The notes beneath the pieces were generated by a model. That model made no database searches and was not told the origin of the DNA. It saw only the letters and a list, made by a program, of their open reading frames with translations. DNA of 64,000 nucleotides, from positions 26,569,393-26,633,392 of the forward strand of contig OX388350.1 in the NCBI GenBank assembly GCA_947579665.1. The letters are read 5' to 3'. This document shows, piece by piece, positions 1-12,180 of this stretch (its first letter is position 1; each line of letters starts with the position of its first letter). Position numbers and translations under genes: made by a program. This DNA is from Sympetrum striolatum. Lineage: Eukaryota; Arthropoda; Insecta; Odonata; Libellulidae.

Positions 1-2482
1 TCAGAACCAATTTTGCCATGTGACAAACGTCACCTAGCTATATCCTGTGAACTGAACCTGAAGAACTACATAGAGGTAATTAACTATTCATGGAATTATA
101 AGGAAGTCCTGTGACTATCCTTGAGTACTGCTTGAGTATATATGTATCAGATGTAAACTAGGCTGGATTAATCGGCAATTTTCAATGAAGGCTTAGAGAT
201 TTTTTATAAAATTTACAAGAGGATATTAGATTATTTTATTCTTAAATAGAAATGTATAATGGAAGTTATCCTAGATGGTTTTCCACACAACTGAAGTAGT
301 TTATAGGCTTTAAAGAGGCTGCACTTAAGTTCTGCAATATTAGAACAATCCAAGGGATTATTATCTTTTCAACTTTTGGAGAAGGAAATACAAGACACTA
401 GCATGGCAGTGCCATAAAGATTACCTTGGGAACATTTAATAATCCATCTCAAAGATATGGTCCCAGGTTTGATTCCTGGTGGGAGCTCATGAGTGAGATG
501 ACCTAAGCTGCTGAAAAACTTTTAACAATACTACTGCTACATCTCACAGCATACGGAATATTTTTGGAAATTTGTAAAAACAAAAAAACCATTCAATAGA
601 TTTCCACATAGAATTTTCCTTGAGAATGCTATAAAATATTTAAACTTGCATAAAAAACTTATTTGCTGAACACCACAAAACAATTTTTTAAATTTCTTGT
701 AACCATTAACTCAATTGTGTCAAAGGAGCAGTTTTAATGAAACAGAAAAAAATCTTTATAATCTTTAAAATCTTCCTAAATAAAAACTTTCTATCTATTA
801 TATATAGATATATATAATACACGTTCATTTAGTAAGTCTTAGATATACCAAATGGAATTTATTAACAATGCTATATACTTTCTCAGTTCATGATCACCAT
901 AAACTCAGAAATCTTAGGAAAGCATTCTTCCTCACCTCAATATATTATACAAGTATACTGCTGAGTTTTGGCATTTAGCTAAGGCTTTCAAAATGTACTG
1001 CAAGTAATTGTTAATATATCAATGGGAGAAAATTTAAACACAAGAAGAGTAGTGATGCAGTGGAATCCAAGATTGTTATAAGTGACCAAACAGATTTGAG
1101 ATAGACTGGTCTCTCATGGAACTCTTGGAAGATATTGAGCATCTAAGTCAGAGTTTGTGGATGAGTCATTTTAATCTACTCACCTGTCCTTGGGATCTAC
1201 CAAGAGCCTTAGATACCTATTTTTCTTAATCTGTCTTCTCAATTGTGATTAGAAATTCGACAAAGAAAAGTCAACCTCCCACTACTGCTTGCTTTGTTTG
1301 AAAACAGTATTACCAATTATGAATTTGCATAGGAATTATTGGATTCCTCATATCAAAAGTATGAACATACATATAAATTCTGAATAACAGCAGTTGATGT
1401 GTTTTAGAAGTTTTAATCCTTCATATTTGGCATTAGAATTTTTAATGTTCCATCAAAATTTTAATGAACTGAATGCGAATGCATGATTTACATAGTATTA
1501 TTTTTAGTGATACTTTTCTATACAGAGAATAATTATATACAGAAATACCAGTCCAAAATGGAACCATTTTAAGTTGGAAATCTGCCTAGTCTAGAAGAAT
1601 TAATAATGATACTGCATATGTACATCATTTTTCAAAGGAAAGGCTCTCAGCAAGGGAGACCCTGCATAATGGGTATGGAAATCTATGTGCCTTCAACCTC
1701 CCAATAAAGAATACTCAGAAGAAAAATCCTCAATATAGAGGACTTCATTTTGATAGTTTATGCTTGAGGTTTCCTTATATCTTACCTTTAATTTATATTT
1801 TGTATTTATTTTTCTTTTCTACTGTATTAATATATGTGATTGTTCTCACAAAAGTACCAAATATCCATGTAAAAGTATTGACTGCCTGTATATTGATAGG
1901 TAAATAAATAGTGTTACCATACTCCTATGAATAAGCAATCACATCTGGTTTTAAACTTCAACTTGTGACATATTGTACCTATTTTTTCTACAATTAACCC
2001 ATCCTAATATGTGGAATTTATACCTCCCCCACCTAGCAGTAACACACACCACAGGGATATGACGGATATGTAGGGCACTCAAATTCAAAAGATTTAGAGA
2101 TTACAATGAATCTTGTAATTGTGGTAAGGAAAAATTAGCATAATTAAATTGAGTGTGAAAAATCAGTAGACAGAATATTGGAAGACAGGAATTCCTTGTG
2201 GGTGCATCCTATGTGAGTTCTTGTTAAGATTATTAAAACCATTCGAAGCTTTTCCTTCCTCAAAAAAATGCATGTTTCCATTAAGGAAGAAAAAAAAATT
2301 GAATGTAGTTTAGTATTGGTCAAATTTTGATGGAAAATAATTAATATTTGAAAGAAATTGATACCTTTTACCAGTTAATCATAATGAAAATGAATTAAAC
2401 ATGGAAATTTGTGATTTATAACTATGATCAATTAGAAATAAAAAACACTTTTACTTTATTTGGGGTGGCTAAATAAATCAAT
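1..2482. other. AT-rich sequence without a recognisable gene
   Basis: No open frame of useful length, splice-supported exon or RNA gene was found on either strand. The only recognised item is the SINE fragment at 452-531. A short TA-rich tract lies at about 790-820. Confidence 0.6.
452..531 (+). repeat. 5'-truncated tRNA-derived SINE (family A)
   Basis: The fragment contains a B-box-like stretch (ggtttgattcc) followed by gtgggagctc. Its tail 'gacctaagctgctgaaaaacttttaacaatactactgctac' closely resembles the tail of the complete copy at 2496-2624 (positions 2584-2624). The tRNA-like head is mostly lost, so this is an old 5'-truncated copy. Two copies sharing a tail of non-tRNA origin indicate a SINE rather than a tRNA pseudogene. 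Confidence 0.7.
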
Positions 2483-2495
2483 GATATTTGGGCTG

Positions 2496-2624
2496 GGCTC
2501 CCGGATAGTCATGTGGACAGCGCGTTTGCCTTTGGTGAAAGCGGTCCCGGGTTCGAATCCCGGTGGGAGCCAATGTGCGAAATGACCTAAGCTGTCGAAG
2601 CACTTTTAACAATACTACTACTAC
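2496..2624 (+). mobile_element. tRNA-derived SINE (family A), complete copy with target-site duplication
   Basis: The 129-bp element begins with a tRNA-like head: ggctccc at 2496 pairs with gggagcc near 2566-2572, and a perfect B box GGTTCGAATCC lies at 2550-2560. The A-box position (about 2504-2516) is degenerate. A tail ending in actactactac follows. A 13-bp direct repeat, gatatttgggctg, flanks it exactly at 2483-2495 and 2625-2637. This is a target-site duplication from LINE-mediated insertion. The long non-tRNA tail and missing anticodon arm argue against a functional tRNA. Confidence 0.88.
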
Positions 2625-2637
2625 GATATTTGGGCTG

Positions 2638-3235
2638 TTGTACCCCAATCTACCACAGACTCACTTGTTCTCTCATTTTTATTCATAGTAGCAATAGTAT
2701 CTCTTTGGAGATATATTGCACAATGGAGAATTGACTGGGAATCATCAGATATCATCTATTATTTTGGTCATGTGCCCCTAATCTGCCATATTTTTCTCAG
2801 CATTCTAAAAGATTTTATTATAAACTATAAAACATTATAATGTAATATTATTACTAAGTCGCAATTATTTTTTAGATATTTCAATTCCATACTAATTGTT
2901 TATTTGATAATAATTTTATTAGTCACTTCAATAACATTCGTACCAAAAATAATAATTTTATTAAATAAGATTGTCTAGATGGTATAATTAGAGGAGAATT
3001 GCCTCAAAATTGATGTGAAATACTGAAATTACAAAAAAATCAAATCACTTACATATATAAGATTATGTAAATGACTTTTAAAAATATAGAATAAAACATA
3101 AAAACAGCCACTACTATACCAAGGAAGATAATAATAAAAGATCAATATCAAGACCCGCTTTATACAGAAGTTGTATGCTTGCTTAATTTCAATACAGTAA
3201 TTTGTATTTTTGAGAAATTTTTCTGTTAAACTGAA
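2638..3235. other. AT-rich sequence, nothing recognised
   Basis: No supported gene, RNA or repeat was found. A minus-strand frame at 3029-3259 has a low-complexity, hydrophobic, non-protein-like composition and is discounted. Confidence 0.5.
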
Positions 3236-3282
3236 TAAATAAGGCAAGAAACACACCATCGGTGTGTTTCTTGCCTTATTTA
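3236..3282. repeat. Perfect 22-bp inverted repeat with 3-nt loop
   Basis: Arm 3236-3257 pairs with arm 3261-3282 around the loop atc (3258-3260) without mismatch. The core is aaggcaagaaacacacc / ggtgtgtttcttgcctt. It is too short to show a transposon and has no surrounding gene. It may be a recent foldback duplication or an assembly or replication palindrome. Confidence 0.85.
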
Positions 3283-3838
3283 CTATATTTTATATACTTA
3301 CTATATTTATATATAATATTCACACCATCGGGACAATTCCATCGGTTCTGTACAACCCCTTCAATATCAGATAAACACAATTTATTTTGATTTTATAAAT
3401 ATTTTTACGAATATCATATGAAAGAAAACAATTTAGAAAAATTGTTAAAATATAAGACTAACCAACTTCAGAAATTTATGTCCAAAGAGAAAGCAAAAGT
3501 GCCCACAGTATATCTTGCATTCAAAGAAATAAGCAAACATGTCAAACCAAATAAGATTTCAAATACACAGTGAGACCAAGTGTTCATTCTTTTTCCCAGG
3601 AATAGAAACTATCTTGTGATCAAGGGTATCTATATCTGTATTTTGTTTTCCATACTAGGTTGACCTTGAGGGAGGATGTTTAACGTTTTCAATATGTCAG
3701 GTGGTGTGCTGTATTTCCCAGGGATGATGCCATTTTGCAGTGAGGCCTAAATCCCCATCCACAAACTCCCATTATGATTTTCATAAGGTTTACTTTTGAA
3801 ACCTTAGAATGCAATAGTGTATTCTTTTTTAATTACCA

Positions 3839-4675
3839 TATATGCAGGCATATAAGTCGACCAATAAAATGTTGAGGTGAATTTCAGGTTTTAGCTTATG
3901 TTCAGCGTATAAGTCGACCCAAAAATAATGAAACACCACCTCCCCTGCTCTATTTTATGGGAAGAAAAACTACGGTATCCATAAATGTGTGATAGCTTAA
4001 GGAATATTTACTACATAAGATTAAGATGCTAGAATTCTTTCTTTCAGCTGCCATATCAACTTCTCTCCTATGTTTAATTATTACACAAGTTTCTTTTGTT
4101 TGCATCACTCAGGCTCAGGGTACACAAATAAAAATGCGTTACGAAACAGAAGCACAATGGTATTAAAAAATTATTATAGAAATAATGTTGAATCATAACG
4201 ATTATGTAAACAAAAAAACCATGATGTGCTTATTGATCTTCATTTTTAAAAAGAAAATATCGAAATATATATTAAATTTTTGTAAAATATAAATACATGT
4301 GAAGAAATGAATATAATTTGTGAAGAATGAATATACATCCAATTTATTTTAAAGATATGAAAATGGTTTATAAGTTTAATTCTATAATTATGACAACATG
4401 TCATAAAATAATATACTTTCAGCCACAATTGTATTTCGTGATAAATTTTTTTTTATATGACATCTACGTTAATTAGACTTGCCAAAGGTTAGTTTTGAGT
4501 AAGAAATAATTGTGGTGAGTTGGGAGAGTGTGTGTACAACATGTGTTGAGAAGGCAGTTCCACCTATTTACCCCTCTGTGGTGAAAGGTTAAATTTTATG
4601 TTCGGTGTATATGTCGACCACTGGTTTTTGAGAGATTTTTTTAGGTTTCAAACTCAATTTATATGCCAGCATATA
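3839..4675. mobile_element. Non-autonomous TIR element (pogo/Tc1-mariner-like MITE)
   Basis: The 17-bp terminal inverted repeats are tatatgcAggcatataa (3839-3855) and its complement (4659-4675), with one mismatch. A second motif, tataagtcgacc, recurs just inside the left end (3851, 3907), and tatatgtcgacc occurs near the right end (about 4609). The 837-bp interior has no transposase frame. The assignment to a pogo/mariner-like group is inferred from the TIR style only. The flanks are too AT-rich to decide a TA duplication. Confidence 0.7.
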
Positions 4676-5302
4676 CAGAAACTCCTCAGATATCCTTACA
4701 TTTAAAAAATCATAAAACATGTTTCTCTAGGTGTGTACCTAGACCTACTTTTGTGATTGGCAAGGAATATCTGTACTGATTTCCGGTAATGCAAAAGCAT
4801 CACTCATAAGAATGTTTACTAAACAAAGAACTTTTATTATTGCATCAATTATTAAAGTTCGATTTTAGAATAACGCCTTCAATTTCCAAAAACATGAGAC
4901 AGGATGTATTAATTTATGAATAGAAGGTCATTATTGATGCTTTATTTGAGATAGTTAAACCATATTAATTTCCTTAACTGTGATATGCTAAGTAATTATT
5001 AATATTTTCAAAGGCATTCATGATTTGCATAATAAGTGACTATGGCAATATATTTTTTATATTGTGAAAAATAAATTGATTTTCAATGTAAGATATTGTC
5101 ACATATTTTTTTTACTTTACCTCTAATTTACCTTTTACAATTATAGTGCCTGAAAATAAATTATACTGCATGAAGCTACTGTAGGTGATATCTTGTACTT
5201 TGATAAGTTGGATTGTTTTCCTTTGATTATTCTTTGCATTTAGTGATAAATTATTGAAGAATCAGCATTTTAACTTCCCATACAGTAAACAAGCATATTA
5301 AA
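4676..5302. other. AT-rich sequence, nothing recognised
   Basis: No gene, RNA or repeat could be supported between the TIR element and the start of the B-box array. Confidence 0.5.
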
Positions 5303-5307
5303 TACGA

Positions 5308-6376
5308 GTAAAATGTAGCTTGCATACTGCAAGCAGATCGGCAATACTAATTTCATATCGGCATCATATCGGGACGGTTCTCAATTGAACAAAAAAAAAT
5401 ATTCAAAATATTCTTAAAATTCGCTGTTATTTTATCGTCTGGCATCGAACCCGGGTCTTACTGGTAAACTTACTATGCAGCACAATAGAAGATCAACATC
5501 TCTAACTATGTGTGAAAATTCAAGCAGAAATATTTGTTACAACTGCCTCAAAAGACGTTCTTATTTTCACGAATGTAAATGCCTCTCTGGATTCGAACCA
5601 AGGACGATCCTGGAAATCTAAAACATGATTTTGAAATTTATCTATGATATCTAACTACATGCCGGATTTCAAGTTTCTATATTGTTGGGAAAGGGTTCAA
5701 AATTATTATTGAAAATCGGATCAGTTACTGATTGTAGAGACGCCTGGTTTCGAACCCAGGACACACTGGTAGCGGTGACTGCACAGTTAGATTTTTATGA
5801 AGTTGATCATATTTTATGCAAAGTTTGAAGTCAATATCATGCCGAGAAGTACCTAAAATCTGTTTCCGTTATCTCCATAAGAAATGCATTGTGGAGTACA
5901 AATGGCCCTCTGGGATCGAACCAAGGACGATAAGCGAATAAAAAAAATTTGATTATGAAATATATTTATGATTTCTAACCCCATGCCAAATTTCAAGTTT
6001 CCATGCATTCGGAAAGGGGTCCAAAAAAAATCTTAAAAATCTCCACAATGCGTTTTAAACGGCCGATTTTCGCCCCGACCTAGCATCGAACCCAGGATAA
6101 TTTTCGTAAAACTCATTTATGTTTTCGATAGATCATGTTCATATATATAGGCTCCTTGAGTTTTAATTCTCTACCTGTCCGGAAAGTATTTTTTTTTAAT
6201 TCCCAAAAATCAAAGCAATGCATTCAAACGGGAAAAATCGGGACTTTGGGGCCCTCTGGAATCGAACCCATGACACTGAGGTTCAAAATCGCAATTTTTC
6301 TGGAGGTTATACGTTATGGCCAATATGTCGTAAAAATTTCAAGCCATTGACGCTAGTGGTTTAGCCTGTGACTTTG
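5308..6376 (-). repeat. B-box array unit 1 (inverted, subtype A)
   Basis: Read on the minus strand, the six T-loop-like motifs lie near 6251, 6085, 5915, 5742, 5591 and 5444, in the same order as in unit 2. The 3' hairpin (gcttgcatactgcaagc on +) lies at 5319-5336. The unit is head-to-head with unit 2 across the spacer and GATA tract at 6377-6542, giving a large imperfect palindrome. Confidence 0.85.
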
Positions 6377-6503
6377 TATCCTCTCTATATCTATTATATA
6401 TAGATGCTTCTCCGGATTCATTCATATATCTATTATATATAGACGCTTCTCCGGATATACTTATCTATTAAATATAGATGCTTCTCCGGATTCATTCAAG
6501 GAT

Positions 6504-6542
<39 letters not shown>
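6377..6542. repeat. Spacer repeats and (GATA)n microsatellite between inverted units
   Basis: Three copies of tagatgcttctccggat(tcattc) at about 6400, 6450 and 6477 are followed by a run of gata repeats (about 6499-6542). This is the pivot between the inverted unit 1 and the direct unit 2. Confidence 0.9.
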
Positions 6543-6543
<1 letters not shown>

Positions 6544-7626
6544 GATACTAATTCACAGCCTAAACTAGAGGCGTCATCGACTTGAAATTTTTACGACGTA
6601 TTGGCCATAACGTATAACCACCAGAAAAATTGCGATTTTGAACCTCAGTGTCATGGGTTCGATTCCAGAGGGCCCCAAAGTCGCGATTTTCCCCATAAGA
6701 TTACATGGCGGGGATTTTCGAAAATTTTTTTGAGGCACTTCCCGGAAAAGGAGAGAGTTGAAATTCGAGGGATCGCTAGAAGCCATGCATATCCAACGAA
6801 AATCAAAAAGACATCGCTGAATATGGTCCATGGTTCGATGCTAGGTCGTGGCAAAAATTGGCTGTTTAAAATGCATTGTGGCGAATTTGAAGATTTTTTT
6901 TGGATCCTTTCCCGATAACATGGATACTTGAAATTCGGCACGTGGATATATATGTTGAATATATTTCATAATTAAATTTTACATGTTCGCTGATGGTCCT
7001 TGGTTCGATCCCAGAGGGCCATATGCACTTCTCAATGCATTTCTTACGGAGATAACGGAAACAAAATTTAGGTACTTCCCGGCATGTTATCGACTTCAAT
7101 CTTTGCATGATAGAAGAGCAAGTCTTTACAAATCAAACTGTGCATTCACATTAATAAATGTGTCCTGTGTTCGACACCAGGTGTCTCTGCAATCAGAAGT
7201 TGATCCGATTTTTAGGAATTATTTTGAAAACTTTGCCAATAATATAGAAACTTGAAATTCGGCAACTAGATAGAGATCATTAATAACTTTCAGAAACATG
7301 TTTTAGATTTTCAAGATCGTCCTTGGTTCGAATCCAGAGAGCCATTTACATTCGAGAAAATTAGAACGGCTTTTGAGGCTGTTTTAGCCAATATTTCTGC
7401 TTGAATTTTCTCACATAGTTAGAGATGGTGATCTTTAATTGTGCTGCATAGTAAGTTCACAGTAAAGACCCGGGTTCGATGCCAGACGGTGAAATGTCTG
7501 AGAATTTTAAGAAAAATTTCAATCCTTTTTTTTTTTCTTTTGAGGACCGTCCCAATATGATGCCGATATGAAATTAGTATTGCCGATCTGCTTGCAATAT
7601 GCAAGCTACATTTTACTCGTATATAT
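6543..7626 (+). repeat. B-box array unit 2 (subtype A)
   Basis: The six motifs GGTTCGAnnCC or one-base variants lie near 6655, 6831, 7001, 7167, 7325 and 7471. The 3' hairpin cttgcaatatgcaag is at about 7591 and the end tactcgta at about 7615. Each module continues with recurring words such as atgcattgcggcgattttt, cccgataacatggatacttgaa and ttcgctgatggtcc, so whole modules are related, not only the B box. Confidence 0.88.
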
Positions 7627-8713
7627 ATACACTGGGGATCAAAAGTCTAAGCATGTTCCACAAGTGCCACCGACTTGAAATTTTTACGACATATTGGCCA
7701 TAACGTGTAACCTCTAGGAAAAAGCCGACATTGAACCTCGGTGCCATGGGTTCGATTCCAGAAGGCCCCAAAGTCGCGATTTTCCCCATAAGATTACATG
7801 GCGGGGATTTTCAAAAATTTTTTTGAGGCACTTCCCGGAAAAGCAGAGAGTTGAAACTCGAGGGACCGCTAAATGCCGTGCATAGCCACCGAAAATCGGA
7901 AAGACATCTTCGAATATTGTCCTTGGTTCGATGCTAGGCCGGGGCAAAAATCGGCCGTTTAAAATGCATTGCGGCGATTTTTAAGATTTTTTTTGGATCC
8001 TTTCCCGATAACATGGATACTTGAAACTCGGCAAGTCGATAGATATCATGAATTTATTTTATAATCGAATTTTACATATTAGCTTATGGTCCTTGGTTCG
8101 ATTCCAGAGGACCATTTGCACTTCTCAATGCTTTTCTTACGGAGATAACGGAAACAAATTTTAGGTACTTCCCGGTACGATATCGACTTCAAACTTTGCA
8201 AGTAGAAAGATCAAGTCCATACAAATCAAACAGTGCATTCACAGCTATCAAAGTGTCCTGGGTTCGACACCAGGTGTCTCTGCAATCAGAAGTTGATCCG
8301 ATTTTTAGGAATTATTTTGAAACCTTTGCCAATAATATAGAAACTTCAAATTCGGCATATAGATAGAGATCATAAATAACTTTCAGAAACATTTTTTATA
8401 TTTCCAAGATCGTCCTTGGTTCGAATCCAGAGAGCCATTTAAATTCGTAAAAATTAGAACGTCTTTTGAGGCAGTTGTAGCCCATATTTCTGCTTGAATT
8501 TTCACACATCGCTAGAGATGGTGATGTTCTATTGTGCTGCATAGTAAGTTCACAGTAAAGACCCGGGTTCGATGCCGGACGATGGAATTTAGGCAAATTT
8601 TAAGAAAAATTTCAATCTTTTCTTTTTTTCTTTTGATGGCCGTCCGGATATGATGCCGACATGAAAATAGTGTTGTCGATCTGCTTGCAGTATGCAAGCA
8701 ACATTTTACTCGT
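7627..8713 (+). repeat. B-box array unit 3 (subtype A)
   Basis: Motifs lie near 7746, 7922, 8092, 8251, 8414 and 8562. The unit is highly similar to units 2 and 6 throughout. Its 5' edge differs (ctggggatcaaaagtctaagcatgttcc), so the usual cacagcctaaact start is replaced. It ends with the hairpin at about 8683 and tactcgt. Confidence 0.88.
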
Positions 8714-9875
8714 CTATTATATATAGATGCTTCTCCGGATTCATTCATATATATACCTATATAGATAGATAGGATACAAATTCACAGCCTAAACTACAAG
8801 CGTCATTGATCTGAAATTTTTATGACATATTGGCCATAACGTGAAACCCCCAGGAAAAAAGAGACTTTGATCCTCAGTGTCATAGGTTCGATTCCAGAGG
8901 GCCCCAAATTCCCGATTTTTCCCGTTTGAATGCATTGCCGTGATTTTTGGGAATTAAAAAAAAATACTTTCCGGATAGGTAGAGAAGTAAAACTCAAGGT
9001 GCCTATATTTATGGTCTTGGACTTTCGAAAACATCAATGACTTTTACAAAAGTTATTCTGGGTTCGATGCTAGGACGATGCAAAGATCTGCCCTTTAAAA
9101 TACATGGGAGCCGTTTTTCATTATTTTTTTAGATGCACTTATCGAAATGATAGGATGTTCGTGCTTGGCTGGAAGATGTATGGTACAAATAAGTTTTAGA
9201 AAAAAATTTTCATAAGACCGTACTGTTCCTGGGTTCGAAGCCAGAGCACAATAACGTTTCTCTCATAAGGAATATAAAGGAAAAGTAGGACGTCATTTGA
9301 GGCAGTTGTAACCAATATTTCTGCTTGAATTTGCATACGCGGTTAGAGATGGTGTTTTTCTGTTGTGCTGCATAGAAAGTATTGCCTGAAAGACCCGGGT
9401 TCGATGCCGGGCGGTAAAAATATCCCCCATATATAATACTATGGGGTATCTTTTCATAATTTTTTTATGCATTTATCGATATGTTAGGGAGCTCTTGCTT
9501 AGATGGAAGATGTATATTAACAGTTTGTTTGAGAAAAAAAATAGATAAGACCATGCATTTCCTGGGTTCGATGCCAGAGCACATTATAATTTCTCTAATA
9601 AGGAGTGTATGTGAATAGTAGGACGTCGTTTGAGGTAGTTGCACCTAATAGTTTTGCTTGAATTTTCAGACATAGTTTGATATGGTAATCTTATATTTTG
9701 CTGCATAGTAAGTACACCAGGAAGACCGGGGTTCGCTGCCAGGCGATTAAATTGCAGCGAATTCTACGAATATTTTGAATTTTTTTTTCTTTTGATGTCC
9801 GTCCAGATATGATGCCGATATGAAATTAGTGTTGTCGATCTGCTTGCAGTATGCAAGCAACATTTTACTCGTATC
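8714..9875 (+). repeat. B-box array unit 4 (subtype B)
   Basis: There are six motifs near 8882, 9057, 9229, 9395, 9562 and 9727. The last four form two copies of a two-module block about 332 bp long. Subtype B is therefore a, b, (e f), (e f) in place of a-b-c-d-e-f. The unit is nearly identical to unit 5 at a period of 1176 bp. Confidence 0.87.
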
Positions 9876-11050
9876 TATTATCTATATATCTATTATATAT
9901 AGATGCTTCTCCGGATTCATTCATATATATACCTATATAGATAGATAGGATACAAATTCACAGCCTAAACTACAAGCGTCATTGATCTGAAATATTTATG
10001 ACATATTGGCCATAACGTGAAACCCCCAGGAAAAAAGAGACTTTGATCCTCAGTGTCATAGGTTCGATTCCCGAGGGCCCCAAAGTCCCGATTTTTCCCG
10101 TTTGAATGCATTGCCGTGATTTTCGGGAATTAAAAAAAAATACTTTCCGGATAGGTAGAGAAGTAAAACTCAAGGTGCCTATATTTATGGTCTTGGACTT
10201 TCGAAAACATCAATGACTTTTACAAAAGTTATCCTGGGTTCGATGCTAGGACGATGCAAAGATCTGCCCTTTAAAATACATGGGAGCCGTTTTTCATTAT
10301 TTTTTTAGATGCACTTATCGAAATGATAGGATGTTTGTGCTTGGCTGGAATATGTATGGTACGAATAAGTTTTAGAAAAAAAATTTCATAAGACCGTACT
10401 GTTCCTGGGTTCGAAGCCAGAGCACAATAACGTTACTCTCATAAGGAATATAAAGGAAAAGTAGGACGTCATTTGAGGCATTGTAACCAATATTTCTGCT
10501 TGAATTTGCATACGCGGTTAGAGATGGTGTTTTTCTGTTGTGCTGCATAGAAAGTATTGCCTGAAATACCCGGGTTCGATGTCGGGCGGTAAAAATATCC
10601 CCCATATATAATACTATGGGGTATCTTTTCATAATTTTTTTATGCATTTATCGATATGTAAGGGAGCTCTTGCTTAGATGGAAGATGTATATTAACACTT
10701 TGTTAAAGAAAAAAAATAGATAAGACCATGCTGTTCCTGGGTTCGATGCCAGAGCACATTATAATTTCTCAAATAAGGAGTGTATGTGAATAGTAGGACG
10801 TCGTTTGAGGTAGTTGCACCTAATAGTTTTGCTTGAATTTTCACACATAGTTTGATATGGTAATCTTATATTTTGCTGCATAGTAAGTACACCAGGAAGA
10901 CCGGGGTTCGCTGCCAGGCGATTAAATTGCAGCGAATTCTACGAATATTTTGAATTTTTTTTTTCTTTTGATGTCCGTCCCGATATGATGCCGATATGAA
11001 ATTAGTGTTGTCGATCTGCTTGCAGTATGCAAGCTACATTTTACTCGTAA
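9876..11050 (+). repeat. B-box array unit 5 (subtype B)
   Basis: Motifs lie near 10058, 10235, 10406, 10572, 10738 and 10903. The unit is nearly identical to unit 4, including its spacer, which implies a recent tandem duplication or gene conversion. It ends with hairpin cttgcagtatgcaag and tactcgta at about 11018-11049. Confidence 0.87.
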
Positions 11051-12180
11051 TAGATATATAGATGCTTCTCCGGATTCATTCATGTATATACCTAGATAGA
11101 TAGATAGGATACTAATTCACAGCCTAAACCACAAGCGTGATTGACTTGAAATTTTTACGACGTATTGGCCATAACGTGTAACCGCCAGAAAAATTGCGAT
11201 TTTGAACCTCGGTGCCATGGGTTCGATTCCAGAAGGCCCCAAAGTCGCGATTTTCCCCATAAGAATACATGGCGGGGATTTTCCAAATTTTTTTTGAGGC
11301 CATTTCCGGAAAAGGAGAGAATTGAAATTCGAGGGACCGCTAGAAGCCGTGCATATCCAACGAAAATCAAAAAGACATCTTCGAATTTTGTCCATGGTTC
11401 GATGCTAGGTTGGTGCAAAAATCGGCCGTTTAAAATGCATTGCGGCGATTTTTAAGATTTTTTTTGGATCCTTTCCCGATAACATGGATACTTGAAACTC
11501 GGCACGTCGATAGATATCATGAATATATATCATAATCAAATTTTAGATGTTCGCTGATGGTCCTTGGTTCGATCCCAGAGAGCCATTTGAACTTCTCAAT
11601 GCATTTCTTAAGGAGATAACGGAAACAAAATTAAGGTACTTCCCGGCAATCTATCGACATCAAACTTTGCATGATAGAAAAGCCAGTCCTTACAAATCAA
11701 ACTTTGCATTCACAGCTTACAGTATTTCATGGATTCGACACCAGGTGTCTCTGCAATCAGAAGTTAATCCGATTTTTAGGAATTATTTTGAAACCTTTGC
11801 CAATAATATAGAAACTTCAAATTCAGCATATAGATAAACATTATAAATAGCTTTCAGAAACATTTTTTAGATTTCCAAAATCGTCCTTGGTTCGAATCCA
11901 GGGAGCCATTAAATTCGTGAAAATTAGAACGTCTTTTTAGGCAGTTGTAGCCCATATTTCTGCTTGAATTTTCACACATAGTTAGAGATGGTGATTTTCT
12001 ATTGTGCTGCAAAGTAAGTTCACAGTAAAGACCCGGGTTCGATGCCAGACGATGGAATTTCAGCGAATTTAAGAAAAATTAAAATCCATTTTTTTCTTTT
12101 GATGGCCGTCCCGATATGATGCCGACATGAAAATAGTGTTGTCGATCTGCTTGCAGTATGCAAGCTACATTTTACTCGTA
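11051..12180 (+). repeat. B-box array unit 6 (subtype A)
   Basis: Motifs lie near 11218, 11396, 11567, 11734, 11888 and 12035. The unit is closest to unit 2. The end hairpin at about 12149 and tactcgta are followed by a TA microsatellite and an inverted copy of the spacer (gaatgaatccggagaagcatctatatataatagata) that terminates the array. Confidence 0.87.

Noticed and set aside
2496..2572. A functional tRNA gene
   Set aside because: The B box and acceptor-like ends are good, but the D and anticodon arms are degenerate, and a SINE tail with target-site duplication follows.
6135..11837. Many 60-105 aa frames with recurring text such as LGPSGIEPMTLRFK and GFDSR(G/R)PQSRDFPHK
   Set aside because: They are translations of the B-box repeat modules on either strand; the recurring peptide is the T-loop motif read in frame. 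There is no start, codon or domain evidence.
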